Origin: CAYNUJ01 sp964573255
Lineage (GTDB): Bacteria; Bacteroidota; Ignavibacteria; Ignavibacteriales; Melioribacteraceae
DNA length: 6,565 bases
Reading direction: 5' to 3'
Assembly (NCBI GenBank): GCA_964573255.1
Contig: CAZNJB010000084.1
Coordinates: 1-6,565 of the forward strand
Below are positions 1 through 6,386 of the stretch, piece after piece. The translations under genes and the position numbers were made by a program. Every line of letters begins with the position of its first letter. The first letter of the stretch is position 1. The notes below the pieces were generated by a model. That model was not told the origin of the DNA and searched no databases. It saw only the letters and a program-made list of their open reading frames with translations.

Positions 1-935
1 ATAATATATATTTCTTCAACAGATTCTTCAAAAATTTTGGCGTAACGTGCAATTCTTTTATTAGAACTTTTTAAATCGCCAATATTCATAAAAAACCCGG
101 TAAGTTCGCTAATCTCTCGATCATCCTTTTTTACACTAACAAATTGCTTAATCCACACTAATCTGCCGTCCTTATGAACCATTCTGCACTCGAAATCAAA
201 ATTCTTTCCCTTTGTAGCTTCTTCCATCCAGTAGCGAGCAACTGCTTCTCTATCTTCAGGGGAAACCCGGCTTTTCCAAGTGTCAAAATTTTTCCAGGAA
301 TCTGCGGGATATCCTAATATCTTTTCAGATTGTTTGCCGATATAAATAAATTCTTTTGTCTTAAAATTTAAACGCCAAGGTACCAGACTTGCACTTTCAA
401 TTAAGAATCTTAAATTTTTTTCTTTCTCTTTTAGTTGTTCAAGCGCTAATTTTTCTTTTGTTACATCCTCTATAAATATTAATAAGTGTGGTTTTCCTTC
501 GATTGTATCAAGCAAATTAACCTTAATTTTTACATCAATTTTGTTCCCATTTACAGTAATAAATTCACTTTCCTCATAAAATTCTTCATTCCCCTCCAGA
601 AAATTTAAAACCGCAGAAAAAAAGGTTTTTCTTGATCTTTCAGTATAAAAACTGAAAAACAAATTTTGAAATTCTTCGGTGGAAGAAGCTTCGAATAATT
701 TAAAGAATCGCCTGTTAGCCCTTATTAACTTAAACAAACGCAAAATTCTGAGTTGATGATGCAACGGCTTCTTTAATAATTTTTTGTAAGTTTTTGCATT
801 TGATATACCTATAGAATGGAAGTAACGTTCTAGTCTGGATATATCAAATTCGGCTAATGGAATGGGAGTTTTTTCAAAAAACTTGGAATCCGAAAAAAAG
901 CCGGATAGTGAATTATTTTTATTTGGCTGAGTCAA
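1..935 (-). CDS. Multi-PAS sensor protein, 5' part only (C-terminus off window)
   Basis: An open frame of 311 codons on the minus strand runs off the left edge. The start is read as TTG at 935-933 because AAGAGG (947-942) lies six bases upstream; the nearest in-frame stop further upstream is a TGA in the HK gap. No signal peptide or membrane segment is seen, so it is probably cytoplasmic. Residues about 20-158 form a PAS domain of the type opening with 'TPIPLAEFDIS' and ending in 'LLIFIEDVTKEK'. A short charged linker follows. Residues about 176-287 form a PAS_3-like fold (VPWRLNF, ILGYP, SPEDREAVARYW, KDGRLVWIKQF, GFFMNIGDLK). A third PAS begins at about 298 (AKIFEESVEEIYI). Proteins of this build usually end in a histidine kinase, but no output domain is in the window, so kinase activity is inference. 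It lies 58 bp downstream of the Cache-PAS kinase-like gene in the same direction and may share its signalling pathway. Confidence 0.85.
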   Translation of the reverse strand, partial: MTQPNKNNSLSGFFSDSKFFEKTPIPLAEFDISRLERYFHSIGISNAKTYKKLLKKPLHHQLRILRLFKLIRANRRFFKLFEASSTEEFQNLFFSFYTERSRKTFFSAVLNFLEGNEEFYEESEFITVNGNKIDVKIKVNLLDTIEGKPHLLIFIEDVTKEKLALEQLKEKEKNLRFLIESASLVPWRLNFKTKEFIYIGKQSEKILGYPADSWKNFDTWKSRVSPEDREAVARYWMEEATKGKNFDFECRMVHKDGRLVWIKQFVSVKKDDREISELTGFFMNIGDLKSSNKRIARYAKIFEESVEEIYI

Positions 936-941
936 TTTTGG

Positions 942-947
942 CCTCTT
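942..947 (-). promoter_or_regulatory. Ribosome binding site fixing the TTG start of the partial PAS gene
   Basis: Minus-strand AAGAGG, six bases before the TTG at 935. This is the best Shine-Dalgarno match seen in the window, and it supports the TTG where no in-frame ATG is available nearby. Confidence 0.65.
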
Positions 948-958
948 AAAGTAGTTGC

Positions 959-987
959 AAAATAAACGAATCGGATAAATTTGTCAA
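959..987 (-). promoter_or_regulatory. Possible sigma70-type promoter for the partial PAS gene
   Basis: On the minus strand a perfect TTGACA (987-982) is followed, after exactly 17 bases, by TATTTT (964-959, four of six to TATAAT). It lies between the kinase-like gene's stop (994) and the TTG start (935), and would give a leader of about 17 bases that includes the AAGAGG site. The -35 box overlaps one arm of an AACATT/AATGTT inverted repeat. The assignment rests on sequence match only; promoter consensus in this lineage may differ from sigma70. Confidence 0.4.
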
Positions 988-1006
988 CATTAATTATAGA
1001 AATGTT
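986..1006. repeat. Short inverted repeat spanning the kinase-like gene's stop
   Basis: Arms AACATT (986-991) and AATGTT (1001-1006) are perfect complements around a 9-base spacer that contains the kinase-like gene's stop codon. The stem is A/T-rich and no T-run follows on the minus strand, so it is a poor intrinsic terminator. It overlaps the TTGACA box and could instead be a protein-binding site, or chance. Confidence 0.3.
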
Positions 1007-3198
1007 AAAATGGCTTTTGTACCCTTATCTTTTTCCGATTCAATTTTCAAATCAACATTGATTTTTTCTAAATATTTCTTTGCAACAAACAAACCAAGAC
1101 CCAATCCCTTTTTCCCTCTTCCGTATCCTGTAGCTCCCTGAAAATAGGGGTTGAAAATTTCACTCATTTGGTCGGGTAGAATACCGCTGCCACTGTCTTC
1201 CACTATTATAACGATTTTATCTTCTTCGTTTTTGGTAAACGATATCTTTACAAAACCTCTATCAGTAAATTTTATTGCGTTTTCTATAATCTCGGTTAAT
1301 GCTATGGAAAGTATTTCTTTATCAGTATATACTTCGATATCATGTACTAATTTTTCAAAAGAAAACTCAATATTTTTCATCTCGGCAGAAAAATTGAAAT
1401 AGCTTTTGCGTTCTTCTATTAAATCATGACACAACATAAATCGTTCATATTTTACAGTATAAGAATTGCTATAATATTCAGAAGCATAAACCGCTTTATT
1501 AACCGTAATGGCTATCTTCATTGCTGCGGGATAGATGATCTTCAAATAATCACAAATAGTTTTCTTATCAAAGTTATCATATTCATCCAGAATGAGTTGA
1601 ATAAAACTTAACACAGATTGCATTGGACTTCTGAGTTGATCGGGAATCTTAATCAATAATTCATTGACAAGTCTATTGGCTTCCTCGAGTTTATATTTAA
1701 TTTTTCTTAATTCCTTTTCATTTGCCCTAATGATTTTCAACTCCTCTTCCAACTTAAATTTTGTCTCTTTTAATTCTTTAGTTTTATCTTCTACATGTTT
1801 CTCCAGAAATTTTCGATTTTCTTCGGAAATAAGTCTGTTTACTTCCTCATCATTGATGTCTCTTATTAATCCAATTTGGTGAATTTGATTCGATGAATCT
1901 CGATTAAATACATATACATCTTCGACCCAAATATATTCACCATTTTTTCTTAATCTGTATTTAATTTTTCCAAATTTATACTTTTCTTTTTCTTCTAATA
2001 TTTTATCTTTTCTTTTTTTTCTGTCATCGGGATGAATAAGCTCCCACCATCTATCTTCAGTATTATCTTCAAAATCTTGAATATCCTTTCCTGTTATTTC
2101 CTTTATAGCGCCCAAAAATTTAATCGAAAAAGTATTTAGATTATAGTCATAAATGATCTGCTTAGTTTCCCTTGTTACATATTCGTAAACGGCTTCTTTA
2201 TTTTTTATTGTATCAATTTTTTCTTTTCTGCTGATATAAAAAATCATTAAAATAACTATTACGCCTGTTAAAATTGCAATTCCATTTGCCACGGACTTGG
2301 TGCTTAATTTTTTAACTACCTCATACACATCATCTCTTCTTATAGATAGAATGAGTTTCCAATGAGATGATGGTAAATTAATGCGATGTTCAAATGCAAA
2401 ATATTCGGAGCCATCGGAATCACCGGAAATACTACGAATATTTCCATACATAGATTTTTTTGAGTTTAATCCATTTATAAAAGCAATTAATGAATTATCT
2501 TTTGTGATGTTAACTATATTTTTACCTATCCGGTCTTCGTTTCTTTCGTATAAAATTGTTCCTTCGTCATTAATCAACATTACAGAAATTTTATTCCAAT
2601 TCTTTATATGCCTCAAATATCTTTCTGTAATTTTTTTGAATGGAATGATTAATGATATACAACCTGTATATTCTCTTTTCGTATTTAATACTGGATAAGC
2701 GTATACGATAGCAGTTAAACCTTGAACCGATTCGAAAACATCACTTACAACCGGTTTGTGAGTTTTTAGTATTTGAGCATTATGTTTTTGATAACTGACA
2801 TCTTTACCGATAATTTCTTGCTTAAAAGGAGATGTATAAAGAATCTTGCCATCGGCTGAGATGCGTGTAATGCCGCTGATTGTTTCAACTTGAGTAAAGA
2901 AGAATTTTCGCATCAACTCTTTACCATCTTCATTAAGATCAATTATATTAGGTAAAGAAGATAAGAAAGAAAGGTCCTCTTCGTATTTCTTAAAGAGCTG
3001 TGAGATTCCCTCGGTTGTTTGTAAGGCTAATAACTTTAGTTGGGTTTTTGCAGATTCTTCACTTGAATATTTTGCATCATTATAAATATAAAACGAATAT
3101 ATTACCGAGGAAAAGACTAATATGACCGCAACTATTACAAAAAAATGATTCGGTTGCTTTAAAAATTCCTCAATTTTTTTTAAGCGTTCTTTCACCAA
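994..3198 (-). CDS. Membrane Cache-PAS histidine-kinase-like protein with H-box His replaced by Asp
   Basis: A 734-residue sensor. Transmembrane segment about 19-39; extracytoplasmic double-Cache-like region about 40-300 (motifs ISADGKILYTS, LINDEGTILYERNEDRIGKNI, SSHWKLILSI); second transmembrane segment about 304-323; PAS_3-like fold about 335-450 (RWWELIHPDDR, YRLRKNGEYIWVED); coiled coil about 453-510; DHp-like two-helix region about 511-575; HATPase_c about 615-734. The ATP-binding boxes look sound: N box IIENAIKF (N640), G1 DSGSGI (D668, G670, G672), F box IFNPYF, G2 KKGLGLGL. The H-box is degenerate: the usual SHEIRTP reads PDQLRSP, with D520 (codon GAT, 1641-1639) at the phosphoacceptor position and no other His in the two-helix region. 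It may bind ATP but probably cannot autophosphorylate in the usual way. No receiver domain is present. The start is TTG at 3198 or GTG at 3195; GGTG (3204-3201) is better spaced for the GTG. It is divergent from the lipoprotein gene and upstream of the multi-PAS gene. Confidence 0.93.
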   Translation of the reverse strand: MVKERLKKIEEFLKQPNHFFVIVAVILVFSSVIYSFYIYNDAKYSSEESAKTQLKLLALQTTEGISQLFKKYEEDLSFLSSLPNIIDLNEDGKELMRKFFFTQVETISGITRISADGKILYTSPFKQEIIGKDVSYQKHNAQILKTHKPVVSDVFESVQGLTAIVYAYPVLNTKREYTGCISLIIPFKKITERYLRHIKNWNKISVMLINDEGTILYERNEDRIGKNIVNITKDNSLIAFINGLNSKKSMYGNIRSISGDSDGSEYFAFEHRINLPSSHWKLILSIRRDDVYEVVKKLSTKSVANGIAILTGVIVILMIFYISRKEKIDTIKNKEAVYEYVTRETKQIIYDYNLNTFSIKFLGAIKEITGKDIQDFEDNTEDRWWELIHPDDRKKRKDKILEEKEKYKFGKIKYRLRKNGEYIWVEDVYVFNRDSSNQIHQIGLIRDINDEEVNRLISEENRKFLEKHVEDKTKELKETKFKLEEELKIIRANEKELRKIKYKLEEANRLVNELLIKIPDQLRSPMQSVLSFIQLILDEYDNFDKKTICDYLKIIYPAAMKIAITVNKAVYASEYYSNSYTVKYERFMLCHDLIEERKSYFNFSAEMKNIEFSFEKLVHDIEVYTDKEILSIALTEIIENAIKFTDRGFVKISFTKNEEDKIVIIVEDSGSGILPDQMSEIFNPYFQGATGYGRGKKGLGLGLFVAKKYLEKINVDLKIESEKDKGTKAILTFL

Positions 3199-3365
3199 TG
3201 CACCCCAGACCGATAACTCTTTTTATAATTAGAAACTTAATAAATTTTATTGAATTAACCATCTATTTTATAATTTCATTTTCTCTATTCTTCCTTTTTG
3301 CATTTTTATTGATACAGGTTTTTAGTAATTTAAATTTAAGTATTTAACAATCAGAGAAAATCATT
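3199..3365. promoter_or_regulatory. Divergent intergenic region, kinase-like gene / lipoprotein gene
   Basis: A 167-bp, very AT-rich region that must hold the promoters of both flanking genes. A perfect TATAAT occurs on the plus strand at 3269-3274, but no good -35 lies 16-18 bases before it. On the minus strand TATAAA (3227-3222) is a weak -10 candidate for the kinase-like gene. Such matches are expected by chance at this base composition, so neither is firmly assigned. No hairpin with a G/C stem, small gene or RNA motif was recognised. A modest AGAGA (3353-3357) sits eight bases before the lipoprotein ATG. Confidence 0.4.
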
Positions 3366-4067
3366 ATGAGAAAATTAACGTTATTGTTAGCGTTATTTCT
3401 TTTATATATCGGTGGATGTTCATCGCCGAATTCTCCGGTTCAAGAGGGAGTAAAGACAATTTCATTTTCCCAATTAGCTGTCGGACAACAATCAACCTAT
3501 ATCAAGTTTATCGGTTATGGTTATTTTAGTCCTGACAGCAACCGTTACGAATATATGAACGATACTATCACCGTAAAGATAACCGGAAAAACTTCAAACG
3601 CATTTGTTATTAAAGAATACTATTCTCCTTTTAGCGAAACATTAATAAAAATCAGACATAAAGAAATTTTCCTCGACTCTACTGCTCAATATTTAGCAAC
3701 GGTAAGAAATGACTCGATAATTTTTTATAAAGAAACGGATAATTACTTTTATTCAATACTATTTGACTTCATAGTGGGGGAATTAAAATTCGACCTGAAA
3801 GATTTCAAAGCAGAAAAGGCTGATAAGAACGGATGGAAAACAACATTATCTTACTGTGAATGTTATAAGGAAGCTTATACCCAGAATTTTGAATTATTTG
3901 GAAAAATATACGACAGATTAAATATCATAATGAATGATACACAGATGCAAGTTGATGGACCGGGGAAAACATATATATATTCTGCCAGAGACGGAATGGT
4001 GAGAACCTATATTGTTAATTGGTGGAATCAAACAGGAATTGGGTGGGACTTGCTTTCAACCGATTAG
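3366..4067 (+). CDS. Predicted lipoprotein of unknown function
   Basis: A 233-residue protein with a type II signal peptide: MRK, a hydrophobic stretch (residues 4-15), then the lipobox IGGC with Cys18 as the predicted lipidated residue. SS at +2/+3 gives no inner-membrane retention Asp, so outer-membrane attachment is possible. The mature part alternates short hydrophobic and polar stretches with many Tyr, Phe and Thr, suggesting a beta-rich fold: TITVKITGKTSNAFVIKEYY, DSIIFYKE, then a C-terminal YIYSARDGMVRTYIVNWW. The tail (YSxxxGMVRTY...W...GxGWDLL) looks like a family signature, but I cannot name the family. Two Cys (CEC, about 166-168) occur in the mature region and could form a disulfide. 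The ATG start is supported by the signal peptide directly after it and by AGAGA upstream. It is monocistronic by layout: divergent from the sensor kinase-like gene and convergent with the thioredoxin lipoprotein gene. A link to the sensor is possible only from adjacency. Confidence 0.85.
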   Translation: MRKLTLLLALFLLYIGGCSSPNSPVQEGVKTISFSQLAVGQQSTYIKFIGYGYFSPDSNRYEYMNDTITVKITGKTSNAFVIKEYYSPFSETLIKIRHKEIFLDSTAQYLATVRNDSIIFYKETDNYFYSILFDFIVGELKFDLKDFKAEKADKNGWKTTLSYCECYKEAYTQNFELFGKIYDRLNIIMNDTQMQVDGPGKTYIYSARDGMVRTYIVNWWNQTGIGWDLLSTD

Positions 4068-4200
4068 GATAAATTATTTCTTTTAGTTTTACTCTATAAA
4101 ATATTTCAAATTAAATCAATGTAAAAATCAAGACTGAATATAACTCATTATAATTATCCATTAAAACAAGTTAAACAGAAAATTTTGATTCACTTAAACT
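4068..4200. other. Convergent intergenic spacer without a clear terminator
   Basis: A 133-bp AT-rich gap between two convergent lipoprotein genes. The only stem noticed is a five-pair all-A/T TTTTA...TAAAA (near 4087-4101), too weak to call a rho-independent terminator. It carries one copy (4111-4127) of a 17-base sequence found again upstream of the DUF1232 gene. No gene was recognised. Confidence 0.5.
4111..4127 (+). repeat. 17-base direct repeat, copy 1
   Basis: TTAAATCAATGTAAAAA occurs here and, identically and in the same orientation, at 6387-6403. Both copies are intergenic. The A/T content makes a chance origin possible. Confidence 0.4.
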
Positions 4201-5058
4201 TTATCCATTTCCCATTTTCCATTTATTTAAGAAGCGTATAAATTTTTCCTTAGAATATCCTTTCCCTTCTTCCAATTCACTTGTATCTTGAGAATACAGA
4301 AATGTTCCATCTGATTCGAGAATAAAGAAATGAGGAAATCCCTTAATCTTCGGAAACTGCTTTAAGAATTCTTCATTCTTATTTTCTTTTGAATAATTAA
4401 TTTTTACAACAACAAAATATCTTTCTAGTAAATTTTTAACATCCGATGTTTTCTCAATAAAATCATCCAATCTATGGCACCATTTACACCATTCACCGCC
4501 AACATCAAGTATTATTCTTTTGTTTACGGTTGAGGCATAATCTATTGCATCTTGTAAATCGTTGAAAGGATTACGTTCCGGATCAAATTTGTTCAAAGGA
4601 ATATACTGAGGACTATTATTCCCGATATCCAGTACCCATTTCCAATAACCATCTTTCTGCTTTTTCCAAACAGTTACATATTTACCGTATTTTCTATGTT
4701 CAACATTACTCTTATCTTTATAAGAATAAACATAATTTCCCCAAGTATAACCAATATCGCCAGAAGAGGAGACATCGGCAGCAATAGGCTTCCATTCTAT
4801 CTTGCCTTCATTGAATTTTAGTAGGTGCTCTCTGATTTTTAGCTTATTAGTAATTGGCAATTCATTCATAGGCAGCATTGTAACGCTATCCGCAGCGAAT
4901 TCCATAAATGCTTCGACCACTCCGTGATTTAAAGAATAATCGGAGTATGCAATATCTCTTTCTATCAGTTCTTGCAATTCTTTGTTTCTATCCACATTAT
5001 TGCAAGAAGTGAATAAAATTACTATTAATATATTGATAATTGACATTCTCATTTTCAT
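4201..5058 (-). CDS. Lipoprotein fusing an NTF2/DUF4440-like domain to a thioredoxin-like domain
   Basis: 285 residues. The signal peptide (about 1-18) ends in the lipobox FTSC with Cys19 predicted to be lipidated. Residues about 28-148 look like a SnoaL/DUF4440 NTF2-like domain: ERDIAYSDYSLNHGVVEAF, DSVTMLP, DIGYTWGNYVYSY, KYVTVWKKQKDGYWKWVLD. Residues about 163-281 are a Thioredoxin_7-like domain with active site GGEWCKWCH (Cys191, Cys194) and the cis-Pro loop at KGFPHFFIL (Pro242). A thiol-disulfide role in the cell envelope is likely from the CXXC and lipid anchor; reductase or disulfide-isomerase direction cannot be told. The NTF2-like half may bind a small ligand or mediate dimerisation (inference). 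Three in-frame Mets (1, 3, 5) offer starts; Met1 or Met3 keeps the positive n-region of the signal peptide, Met5 would lose it. No clear Shine-Dalgarno site is present. The last seven codons contain an imperfect AAATGG/AAAATGGG repetition. It is divergent from the SirB1-like gene across 55 bp. Confidence 0.88.
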   Translation of the reverse strand: MKMRMSIINILIVILFTSCNNVDRNKELQELIERDIAYSDYSLNHGVVEAFMEFAADSVTMLPMNELPITNKLKIREHLLKFNEGKIEWKPIAADVSSSGDIGYTWGNYVYSYKDKSNVEHRKYGKYVTVWKKQKDGYWKWVLDIGNNSPQYIPLNKFDPERNPFNDLQDAIDYASTVNKRIILDVGGEWCKWCHRLDDFIEKTSDVKNLLERYFVVVKINYSKENKNEEFLKQFPKIKGFPHFFILESDGTFLYSQDTSELEEGKGYSKEKFIRFLNKWKMGNG

Positions 5059-5080
5059 TTACCATTTTGTTTATTAAATA

Positions 5081-5088
5081 CAAAAATA
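5081..5088 (-). promoter_or_regulatory. Possible Bacteroidetes-type -7 box for the thioredoxin lipoprotein gene
   Basis: Minus-strand TATTTTTG matches the TAnnTTTG -7 consensus known for Bacteroidetes. It would place the transcript start about 15-20 bases before the ATG. A matching TTTG box about 20 bases further upstream is not obvious. The same 55-bp gap must also serve the plus-strand SirB1-like gene, where TATAAA (5087-5092) is a weak candidate. The motif assignment depends on the host belonging to, or near, that phylum. Confidence 0.3.
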
Positions 5089-5113
5089 TAAATAATATGG
5101 AAATAAACTCACA

Positions 5114-5932
5114 TTGAAAAAGAGTGATCTAAAATATATGCTTCAATTAATTGACGATGAACAAATTGAAATTCGTAATGAAGTATTACAGCAGTTGGAG
5201 AAATACGGAAGCTCTTTGGAGATTGATATTAAAGAATTCTCTTCTTTGCTCGATGAACAAAAGAGACAAATAATCGACCCGCTAATAAAGAAAAACCGAA
5301 TAAATAAAATTAAAGAGGAGTGGTATAAGCTCCAATATATAACAGATGAATATGCAAAACTGGAATATGCCCATCGATTAATAGCACAATTTCAATATGG
5401 TAATGAAGCATTTACAGAATCGCTAAAATGTTTAGATGAAACGGCAGTAGAATTTAGTGCTCATTTCCCTTACGGAAATGAAATCGACCTTGCCAATTTT
5501 CTTTTTCAAAAAAAAGCTATTTCCGGAAATAAAAACGACTATTACAATCCATATAATTCTAATGTTCTCTTCGCATTAAAAGAAAGGAAAGGTATTCCTA
5601 TTACGTTATGTACGCTATTTATATTAATTGGAAATAGATTAAATATGCATATAGAGGGATGTAATTTCCCGGGACATTTTCTCGCTAAAATAGTAATCGA
5701 TGGTGATGTGATATTAATCGATTGTTATAATAAAGGCAAACTTATTTATGAAGAGGAGATTGGAGAAGTAAGAGGTTTTCAACCCAATATGTTAAATGAT
5801 ATCATTCATCGAACAACAGATATCAACGCTATAATTAGAAGAACTGTAAATAATTTAATTAATGCCTACCGTCATAAAAAAGATAATGAATGTGAGCTTT
5901 TATTCGAAACATTATTGAAATATGAGATTTAA
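5114..5932 (+). CDS. SirB1-like / transglutaminase-core-2 family protein
   Basis: 272 residues, cytoplasmic (no signal or membrane segment). Residues about 5-60 are helical and resemble a degenerate HEAT-like lead (LQLIDDEQIEIRNEVLQQL). Residues about 75-215 match the SirB1/Transglut_core2 pattern: YYNPYNSNVL (143-152), KERKGIPITL (156-165), EGCNFPGHFLAK (181-192) and ILIDCYNKGK (200-209). The His (H188) and Asp (D203) of the transglutaminase-like triad are visible. The position where the catalytic Cys would be expected, in GIPITL, has none; the nearest is Cys166. Most SirB1-type proteins are thought to be non-catalytic, and their biochemical role is unclear. The usual C-terminal TPR tail is reduced to one helical stretch (about 236-270). 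The start is TTG at 5114 with only a weak, distant GGA (5099-5101); ATG at 5138 (residue 9) is an alternative. Its stop overlaps the stop of the convergent DUF1232 gene. Confidence 0.87.
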   Translation: MKKSDLKYMLQLIDDEQIEIRNEVLQQLEKYGSSLEIDIKEFSSLLDEQKRQIIDPLIKKNRINKIKEEWYKLQYITDEYAKLEYAHRLIAQFQYGNEAFTESLKCLDETAVEFSAHFPYGNEIDLANFLFQKKAISGNKNDYYNPYNSNVLFALKERKGIPITLCTLFILIGNRLNMHIEGCNFPGHFLAKIVIDGDVILIDCYNKGKLIYEEEIGEVRGFQPNMLNDIIHRTTDINAIIRRTVNNLINAYRHKKDNECELLFETLLKYEI

Positions 5933-6369
5933 CCAAACTTCTCTTTTATTGTTGTCCAAAGGCCTGAGCCTAACATCTTATCTGCATTTGCAATAATATC
6001 TTGGATTAATTTCAGAACATCTTCTTCGCCAGCCCAATGTTTCTTAATCAATTCCGGATCGACTGTGTTTATCAAATCATTTAATATATAAGCTGCTACC
6101 GATACATCATCCAAGTATCCTGCCGGACCAATAATCTCTTCAGGAAGGAAATCAATCGGAGACATAAAATAAGCGATTACACCGGCAAGTTTAATTCTCT
6201 TTTTTATTGGTACATCCGAATCAACGGCAAGTTTGCAAAGCAAATGAAATAAATCCGGTGTGGCGAGGATGTATTTCATCCATTTCTGATCTTTTTCATC
6301 TGTTTCCGAGCCCCATTTTTTTATTTTCAGACGCAATCTTTGATAATAATCAAATTGCCTGTTATCCAT
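5929..6369 (-). CDS. DUF1232 (YkvA-like) protein
   Basis: 146 residues from the ATG at 6369. The frame is open four codons further to a GTG at 6381, but GAGG (6379-6376) lies six bases before the ATG and inside that longer version, so the ATG is preferred. The DUF1232 core is at about 53-100: KRIKLAGVIAYFMSPIDFLP, then GPAGYLDDVSVAAYIL. The family signature SPIDxxP...GYLDD is complete. In this family the hydrophobic core helices are often read as membrane-associated, and function is not established; SPID/LDD acidic residues are the conserved features. The N-terminus is basic and aromatic (YYQRLRLKIKKW) and the C-terminus is helical (DVLKLIQDIIANADKML). Its TAA (5931-5929) overlaps the TAA of the SirB1-like gene. 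It is divergent from the truncated gene starting at 6473. Confidence 0.87.
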   Translation of the reverse strand: MDNRQFDYYQRLRLKIKKWGSETDEKDQKWMKYILATPDLFHLLCKLAVDSDVPIKKRIKLAGVIAYFMSPIDFLPEEIIGPAGYLDDVSVAAYILNDLINTVDPELIKKHWAGEEDVLKLIQDIIANADKMLGSGLWTTIKEKFG

Positions 6370-6375
6370 ACCAAA

Positions 6376-6379
6376 CCTC
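6376..6379 (-). promoter_or_regulatory. Ribosome binding site deciding the DUF1232 start
   Basis: Minus-strand GAGG, six bases upstream of the ATG at 6369. It overlaps codons 1-2 of the longer GTG-initiated version, which argues for the shorter protein. Confidence 0.6.
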
Positions 6380-6386
6380 ACAATTG

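Noticed and set aside
1151..2698. Plus-strand open frames at 1151-1402, 1426-1611, 1664-1882 and 2381-2698
   Set aside because: They lie antisense within the well-supported kinase-like gene, show Ser/Ile/Leu/Phe-rich composition typical of reverse reading of an AT-rich gene, and have no recognisable domains.
3326..3340. AATTTAAATT palindrome upstream of the lipoprotein gene
   Set aside because: Low-complexity A/T sequence; such palindromes are common by chance at this composition.
4081..4101. Possible terminator hairpin between the convergent lipoprotein genes
   Set aside because: The stem has about five A/T pairs and no G/C, so it is too weak to call a terminator.
4203..4226. Imperfect short repetition AAATGG/AAAATGGG at the end of the thioredoxin lipoprotein gene
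   Set aside because: Only about three short imperfect units, coding for the ordinary tail KWKMGNG; no sign of a functional repeat.
5040..5045. Perfect TTGACA on the plus strand inside the thioredoxin lipoprotein gene
   Set aside because: No reasonable -10 box lies 16-18 bases downstream (CATTTT only), so it is not supported as the SirB1-like gene's promoter.
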